Source: Necropsobacter rosorum
GTDB taxonomy: Bacteria; Pseudomonadota; Gammaproteobacteria; Enterobacterales; Pasteurellaceae
Assembly (NCBI GenBank): GCA_000751835.1
Contig: CCMQ01000006.1
Span: 1 to 64,000, forward strand
Length of the DNA stretch: 64,000 nt
Direction: 5' to 3'
The translations under genes and the position numbers were made by a program. This document shows positions 59,810 to 64,000 of this stretch, piece by piece; the first letter of the stretch is position 1; every line of letters begins with the position of its first letter. The notes beneath the pieces are model-generated. The model had not been told where the DNA came from, searched no databases, and saw only the letters and a program-made list of their open reading frames with translations.

Positions 59810-60609
59810 TCTACATTATTACGCCAGAAATTTAATGTCAGATCTTGACGGTTTTTAACACGTAATTCGGCACTTTCTAAAAAGATCATCACTAGACGAT
59901 TCAAAGAATCTAATTCATCATGAGTTAAATAGTTTTTAGCGGTAATAATATCACCTTTACGTACAACAGCACCTTTCCAAGAGGTGAGACCCATATTAGG
60001 TAATTCGGCATTGGCACGCTTACAAATGAGTTCCGCGGCGGTTTGTTGTGTAATGGCATAGATCAACTTATTTTGTGTTTCGGCAAAAAACATTTGAGTG
60101 ACTTTATCTGTTTTATCGTAGTCACTGGATAATTTAAATAATTCCCGTACTTTTTGATAAAACCGTAATTCACTGGCTCGAATTTCACGAATTTGTTCCA
60201 GTAATTTATCAAAATGATCAAATCGGCCTTGCGGGTTTTTCAATCGTTCTTTATCTAATAGAAAACCTTTATCTAGATAAGTACGTAATTGGGTATTCGC
60301 CCAGCGACGAAACTGCACACCACGTGGGCTACGCACACGAAAGCCGATTGCCAGAATCATATCAAGGGAATAATGTTTTACTTGATATTGTTTACCATCT
60401 TGGGCAGTTATCAAGTAATCCTTGATAACTGAATTTTTGTCTAGTTCATTGTCTTCTAATATATTTTTTATATGAAAGGCTATATTTTGTACAGAGGTGT
60501 CAAAAAGTTCGGCAAGCTGATTTTGGGTCAACCAAGCCTCATTTTCGACAACTAATAAAGCAACGTGAGATTTGCCGTCATCGGTGTTATAGATGATTAA
60601 ATCATTCAT
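59797..60609 (-). CDS. rhuM: RhuM-family protein, truncated by a repeat-borne stop
   Basis: A 270-residue product of a family of about 330 residues. It shows the RhuM pattern: an N-terminal HTH-like region (WLTQNQLAELFDTSVQNIAFHIKNI), the segment IGFRVRSPRGVQFRRWA and HELIC-type AELICKRANAELPNMGLTSW. The start is the ATG at 60609, 4 bases after the prrC stop. Function is unknown; the family was named in a Salmonella pathogenicity island and is often found in restriction and defence loci. The C-terminal 60-odd residues are cut off by the TTTAA repeat. Confidence 0.85.
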   Translation of the reverse strand: MNDLIIYNTDDGKSHVALLVVENEAWLTQNQLAELFDTSVQNIAFHIKNILEDNELDKNSVIKDYLITAQDGKQYQVKHYSLDMILAIGFRVRSPRGVQFRRWANTQLRTYLDKGFLLDKERLKNPQGRFDHFDKLLEQIREIRASELRFYQKVRELFKLSSDYDKTDKVTQMFFAETQNKLIYAITQQTAAELICKRANAELPNMGLTSWKGAVVRKGDIITAKNYLTHDELDSLNRLVMIFLESAELRVKNRQDLTLNFWRNNVDNLI

Positions 60610-60613
60610 ATTT

Positions 60614-61753
60614 TTACTCTGCTGTATTATCAATTTGTGGTTCTTCAATATTTTCCTCTATATAGAAACCATAATTCTTAATTAGATGTTCAAGTAAATA
60701 TTTAACAATATTTTTTTCAGCATCTGTAGGTTCAGCGATCACCTCATTCGACAAAGTAGAGTGGCTGGTAAAATTAATAATACGAGTGTAATAGTTTTGT
60801 TTGGCATCATCATTAGGCAACAAATTTGACCAACCAGAGTAACCAAGGAAACCAGCTGTTTTTTCATATAAATTGCGCAACAGCATAAAATGGTATTTTT
60901 GTATATCCTTGGCCTCAATATCTTCCAATAGTTTTTTCAGAAAGAGATGATAAGAGAAGCTCTTGTTAGAATCGCCTTTTTTCTCTTTAAGTTCAAATGT
61001 GTTGTCTTCGTTTTTTCTTAAAATAAACCCCGATTTTACTCCCAGCTCATTATATAATACGTTATAAAATAAAGGATTATGTGTTGTGATAACAAATCTA
61101 ATATCTGAGCTTTCCTTGACTAGTGCAGCTAAATCAATAGCCAATTGAATAAGATGATTTTCATCTAACGAACTTACTGGATCATCAATAAAAACATATT
61201 TAAGTTCATCAAATTCATTGGTAGAGCGTTCACTAGGCTCTGGGATATTTAATTCTGCAACAACTTGTTCAATGAACGTATGAAAAATGCTCCAGATAAA
61301 ATTGCTTTCTTCACCCTTTGACAGTTTTATATTTTCTTCGGGCGTATCATCGCCACGCGCAAAACTAAATGTAATTTGATTATTTTCAATATCGAATTTA
61401 GGCATAAGTTTTTCATCACAATAATGATGAAATTTGCTAATTACCTTATCTTCATCACCCTGATCTTTAATCAACCAACTGATGAAAGAATTAGGTTGAA
61501 TCTTTAATTTCAGGTCAGTGTCATTAAGAAGATCATTATCCCAATAGAATAAATCCTCGGTAAATGCATTGAAATAAAGTATTTTTCTTCGTGTTAGCTC
61601 TTCTTCATTGTCATGATTTTCTTTAGGTGCGATAAGATTCTTAAAGGCTTTTGATAAGCGGGTTTTTCCGCTACCATTAAAGGCGTAAATCAGATTAACC
61701 TTTTTCTTGGAATCTCTTAACTGTTCTGCAATTTCATCTAAACTTTTACTCAT
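60614..61753 (-). CDS. prrC: PrrC-like anticodon nuclease (ABC ATPase, latent tRNA-cleaving)
   Basis: A 379-residue protein, close to E. coli PrrC (396) and far shorter than RloC, with no zinc-hook. The N-terminal ABC-type ATPase has Walker A FNGSGKT (residues 25-31), signature LSKGEES, Walker B with D-loop VFIDDPVSSLD and switch His in TTHNP. The C-terminal part has Arg293-x3-Glu297 and His331, matching PrrC's catalytic Arg320, Glu324, His356 in order and near-identical spacing. It sits between hsdS and hsdR exactly as prrC does in EcoprrI. PrrC is held inactive by the restriction complex and released by a phage anti-restriction peptide to cut tRNA-Lys. Confidence 0.85.
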   Translation of the reverse strand: MSKSLDEIAEQLRDSKKKVNLIYAFNGSGKTRLSKAFKNLIAPKENHDNEEELTRRKILYFNAFTEDLFYWDNDLLNDTDLKLKIQPNSFISWLIKDQGDEDKVISKFHHYCDEKLMPKFDIENNQITFSFARGDDTPEENIKLSKGEESNFIWSIFHTFIEQVVAELNIPEPSERSTNEFDELKYVFIDDPVSSLDENHLIQLAIDLAALVKESSDIRFVITTHNPLFYNVLYNELGVKSGFILRKNEDNTFELKEKKGDSNKSFSYHLFLKKLLEDIEAKDIQKYHFMLLRNLYEKTAGFLGYSGWSNLLPNDDAKQNYYTRIINFTSHSTLSNEVIAEPTDAEKNIVKYLLEHLIKNYGFYIEENIEEPQIDNTAE

Positions 61754-61760
61754 ATTATTC

Positions 61761-62930
61761 TCAGCCAGGGAAATTCAATAACAATTCTCTGTAATACTCA
61801 TATCGCTTTTGGCTTTGTTCAATCGCCAAAGGCAAGCCTTCGGTAATGGAATTGGTCAAGGTTTCAAATTTATCTAAAATTGAAGCGATACGGTGCTGCT
61901 CCTTAGGATTAGTAGGAAGCGGAAATCTATATTGTAAAATTGCTGACTTACTACCTCGAGGCATTTTAGCACCTTTAGCGTGTTGCGTATTGTATTCAAA
62001 GAATCGGTCATCGGCTAATATATGATATAGATAACGCGGATTTATCATTGAGCTTGTTGGGTGAATAACTAATACATCTCCGTTTGTTCCACCAGTACAG
62101 TCAGCTTGCCAAATTTTCTTCAAATAAGGTCGTATATTTCCAATTAAAATATCGTTTGGAAGATATTCGGTAAGATTTCCTTCAGTTGGAACGTAATTTG
62201 ATTTTGTTTTCCCTGCTTTATTTTGTAAAAGATTGTCTACACCAACATAGTTATTTTCATTAAGATTTTTAGCTTTAATTCTTGCTTTGGAGTATTCGGA
62301 AATTGAATCCAAACTTTCCCACTCAAACCCAGCCTTCCCAAGTTCTTCTTCGCTCAATAATTTATCACGATAGTATTGATACTGTTTTCTGCGTAGTATA
62401 AGCTCGCTGGTAAGCTCGCTGGTAAGCTCGCTGGTAAGCGCTGTCAATGCGTCCAAAATTCGCACGATTTCGGTTTGGACGGGAAGTGGGGGGATAGGGA
62501 TTAATTTATTTGTATAATTTGAAATCCACTGACGTTTATGATCACCATCTACTTGATTGTTAGGTAATGTATTTAACCAATAGTAAATATATTTTAATAA
62601 AGCTATATTTTCATCTTTTGATGTAATCATTTTCATTGCTGATGACTTGGCTTTAAAATCAAAATCTACCCATTTATTAGCTGTAGTAAAATCATCAAAA
62701 ATAATTACTGGTGATTTAGATGCTAAGTATATGCCTTCTTTTTCATCAGTATATCCCAGAATAAAGGTTTTTCCTGCGGTTAATACAGGTGTAGGAAAGT
62801 GATCACTATATACTGTGGAATTAACGAGATATTTGGTTGGCTGTTCATAATCAGCAATGTTACCCAAAGGTTCCCATTTAACCTCAGCCCCATCCAATAA
62901 TTTATCTAAAAAAGTGCGGTTGTTTTTCAT
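61761..62930 (-). CDS. hsdS: Type I restriction specificity subunit (type IC)
   Basis: A 389-residue DNA-recognition subunit with two target-recognition domains (about residues 10-150 and 200-350), each followed by a conserved helical spacer. The central spacer contains three tandem TSEL units (LTALTSELTSELTSEL), the place where EcoR124I and EcoR124II carry two or three TAEL units that fix the spacer length of the DNA target. The second spacer ends in QKRYEYYRELLL. The start at 62930 uses GAGGGG in the end of hsdM. The first codons overlap an exact USS core (62912-62920). Confidence 0.95.
   Translation of the reverse strand: MKNNRTFLDKLLDGAEVKWEPLGNIADYEQPTKYLVNSTVYSDHFPTPVLTAGKTFILGYTDEKEGIYLASKSPVIIFDDFTTANKWVDFDFKAKSSAMKMITSKDENIALLKYIYYWLNTLPNNQVDGDHKRQWISNYTNKLIPIPPLPVQTEIVRILDALTALTSELTSELTSELILRRKQYQYYRDKLLSEEELGKAGFEWESLDSISEYSKARIKAKNLNENNYVGVDNLLQNKAGKTKSNYVPTEGNLTEYLPNDILIGNIRPYLKKIWQADCTGGTNGDVLVIHPTSSMINPRYLYHILADDRFFEYNTQHAKGAKMPRGSKSAILQYRFPLPTNPKEQHRIASILDKFETLTNSITEGLPLAIEQSQKRYEYYRELLLNFPG
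62400..62435. repeat. Three 12-bp tandem repeats in hsdS (TSEL)
   Basis: AAGCTCGCTGGT occurs three times without change (62400-62411, 62412-62423, 62424-62435) and encodes TSEL on the minus strand; a degenerate fourth unit follows. The unit is divisible by three, so slippage changes protein spacer length but not frame. Confidence 0.97.
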
Positions 62931-62939
62931 GATGTTTTT

Positions 62940-64000
62940 TTACCCCTCAATCTCCGACACAATTTTATCAATCTCGGCACGCAAACGATCAATATTGGCG
63001 ACAGTTTTGCGAATATCTTCGTTTAATTGGTCAATATCAATGAGTTCTCGGGTGTCTTCTGGTTCTACATAAGAACTTACTGAAAGATTGTAATTATTTT
63101 CATCATTGGCGATTTCATCATTGCTAACAGATTTTGCCAAATGGGGCACGTCTTCTTTATCGGCGAACAGTTTTAGGATTTGTTCAATATGTTCGTCTTC
63201 TAGAATGTTGTTATTGGTGGCAGATTTAAACAAACCACTGGCATCAATAAATTGTGTTTGAGTGTCGGTTTTATGTTTGGAAAGCACCAAAATATTCACC
63301 GCAATGCTGGTGCCGAAAAATAAATTCGGCGCTAGGGCAATAACGGTTTCCACAAAATTGTTGTCGACTAAGTATTGACGAATTTTTTGCTCAGCGCCGC
63401 CACGATAAAAAATTCCCGGGAAGGAAACGATAGCCGCTCTGCCTTTTGCCGAAAGATAACTTAATGCGTGCAAAATAAAAGCAAAATCCGCTTTCGATTT
63501 TGGCGCGAGCACGCCCGCCGGCGCAAAACGTTCGTCGTTGATCAGTGTCGGGTCGTCTGAGCCAATCCATTTCACCGAATAAGGCGGGTTAGAAACGATG
63601 GCATCAAAAGGCTTATCATCACCAAACTGTGGTTTAAGCAAGGTGTTGCCTAAGGCAATATCAAACTTGTCGTAGTTAATGTTATGCAAAAACATATTCA
63701 TACGCGCAAGGTTATAGGTGGTGTGATTAATTTCCTGCCCGAAAAAGCCGTCTTCAATAATATGCTCATCAAATTGTTTTTTGGCTTGTAGAAGCAAGGA
63801 TCCCGAACCTGCTGCGGGGTCGTAGATTTTATTTACTTTGTCTTGCCCGTGTAAGGCAAGTTTGGCAATAAGTTTTGAGACGCTTTGTGGGGTAAAAAAT
63901 TCACCGCCTGACTTGCCGGCATTGGCGGCATAATTAGAAATTAAGAATTCGTACGCATCGCCGAATAAATCAATGTGATTGTCTTCAAATTTACCAAAAT
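62940..64000 (-). CDS. hsdM: Type I restriction DNA methyltransferase M subunit (partial)
   Basis: The C-terminal 352 residues of the modification subunit; the 5' end lies beyond the right edge. The frame is open without interruption to position 64000. The SAM-binding motif is [10 protein letters not shown] and the adenine-methylation motif is NPPY in [11 protein letters not shown] helical C-terminal tail ([21 protein letters not shown]) contacts HsdS. The stop is 9 bases before the hsdS ATG, so hsdM begins the operon. Confidence 0.96.
   Translation of the reverse strand, partial: FGKFEDNHIDLFGDAYEFLISNYAANAGKSGGEFFTPQSVSKLIAKLALHGQDKVNKIYDPAAGSGSLLLQAKKQFDEHIIEDGFFGQEINHTTYNLARMNMFLHNINYDKFDIALGNTLLKPQFGDDKPFDAIVSNPPYSVKWIGSDDPTLINDERFAPAGVLAPKSKADFAFILHALSYLSAKGRAAIVSFPGIFYRGGAEQKIRQYLVDNNFVETVIALAPNLFFGTSIAVNILVLSKHKTDTQTQFIDASGLFKSATNNNILEDEHIEQILKLFADKEDVPHLAKSVSNDEIANDENNYNLSVSSYVEPEDTRELIDIDQLNEDIRKTVANIDRLRAEIDKIVSEIEG

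Noticed and set aside
60614-61753. RloC or a generic SMC-like ATPase
   Set aside because: RloC is about twice as long, with a coiled coil and a zinc hook that are absent here; length, triad and operon position fit PrrC better.

Overview
The window looks like a chromosomal segment of a Pasteurellaceae bacterium of the Haemophilus/Pasteurella branch. The 9-base DNA uptake core AAGTGCGGT (or its complement) recurs throughout, inside genes and as inverted pairs after them. The proteins match enteric and Haemophilus housekeeping genes closely, and a glucose-capable genus such as Mannheimia/Basfia would fit. The genus is an inference.

Left edge (1-4265): the start of a leftward gene that runs off the window, carrying a tetranucleotide repeat right after its start codon; then pepN and pyrD. 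4400-11409: an AT-rich accessory operon made of a DeoR-HTH/PfkB-kinase fusion, a complete tripartite tricarboxylate-type transporter (TctC, TctB, TctA), a DHDPS-family aldolase and a two-subunit dihydroxyacetone-type kinase (DhaK, DhaL). It ends at a strong terminator and reads as an uncharacterised carboxylate uptake and cleavage pathway feeding pyruvate and a phosphorylated small sugar into glycolysis.

11500-29600: core genes, including rnm, a LysR regulator, topA, uspE and fnr with a small divergent membrane protein, two ferritins, kdsC/kdsD, rnpB, dld, matP, ycbZ, fabA (with a FabR-like operator), ybaK, usg and a purine permease. 29600-44500: ychN, recB/recD/cobB, a methyltransferase, rplM/rpsI behind a long leader, sspA/sspB, asnS, an Mlc-position ROK regulator that has lost its zinc motif, bioD, a helical-repeat lipoprotein and ssrA (tmRNA).

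44500-56400: putP and putA (PutA without its DNA-binding domain), a 1.2-kb gene-free divergent region with paired palindromes and an orphan translation start, a BCCT transporter, sbcB, an EamA transporter with an inverted copy of its start region, a nitroreductase and the 3' remnant of an SMR drug-efflux gene. 56460-64000: a type IC (EcoR124I/EcoprrI-like) restriction-modification operon on the minus strand, transcribed hsdM (partial) > hsdS > prrC-like anticodon nuclease > rhuM > hsdR. HsdS carries three 12-bp TSEL repeats at the site that sets recognition-spacer length in EcoR124I. RhuM is cut short by a 5-bp repeat that creates an in-frame stop. Restriction is thus coupled to a likely tRNA-cleaving back-up defence.
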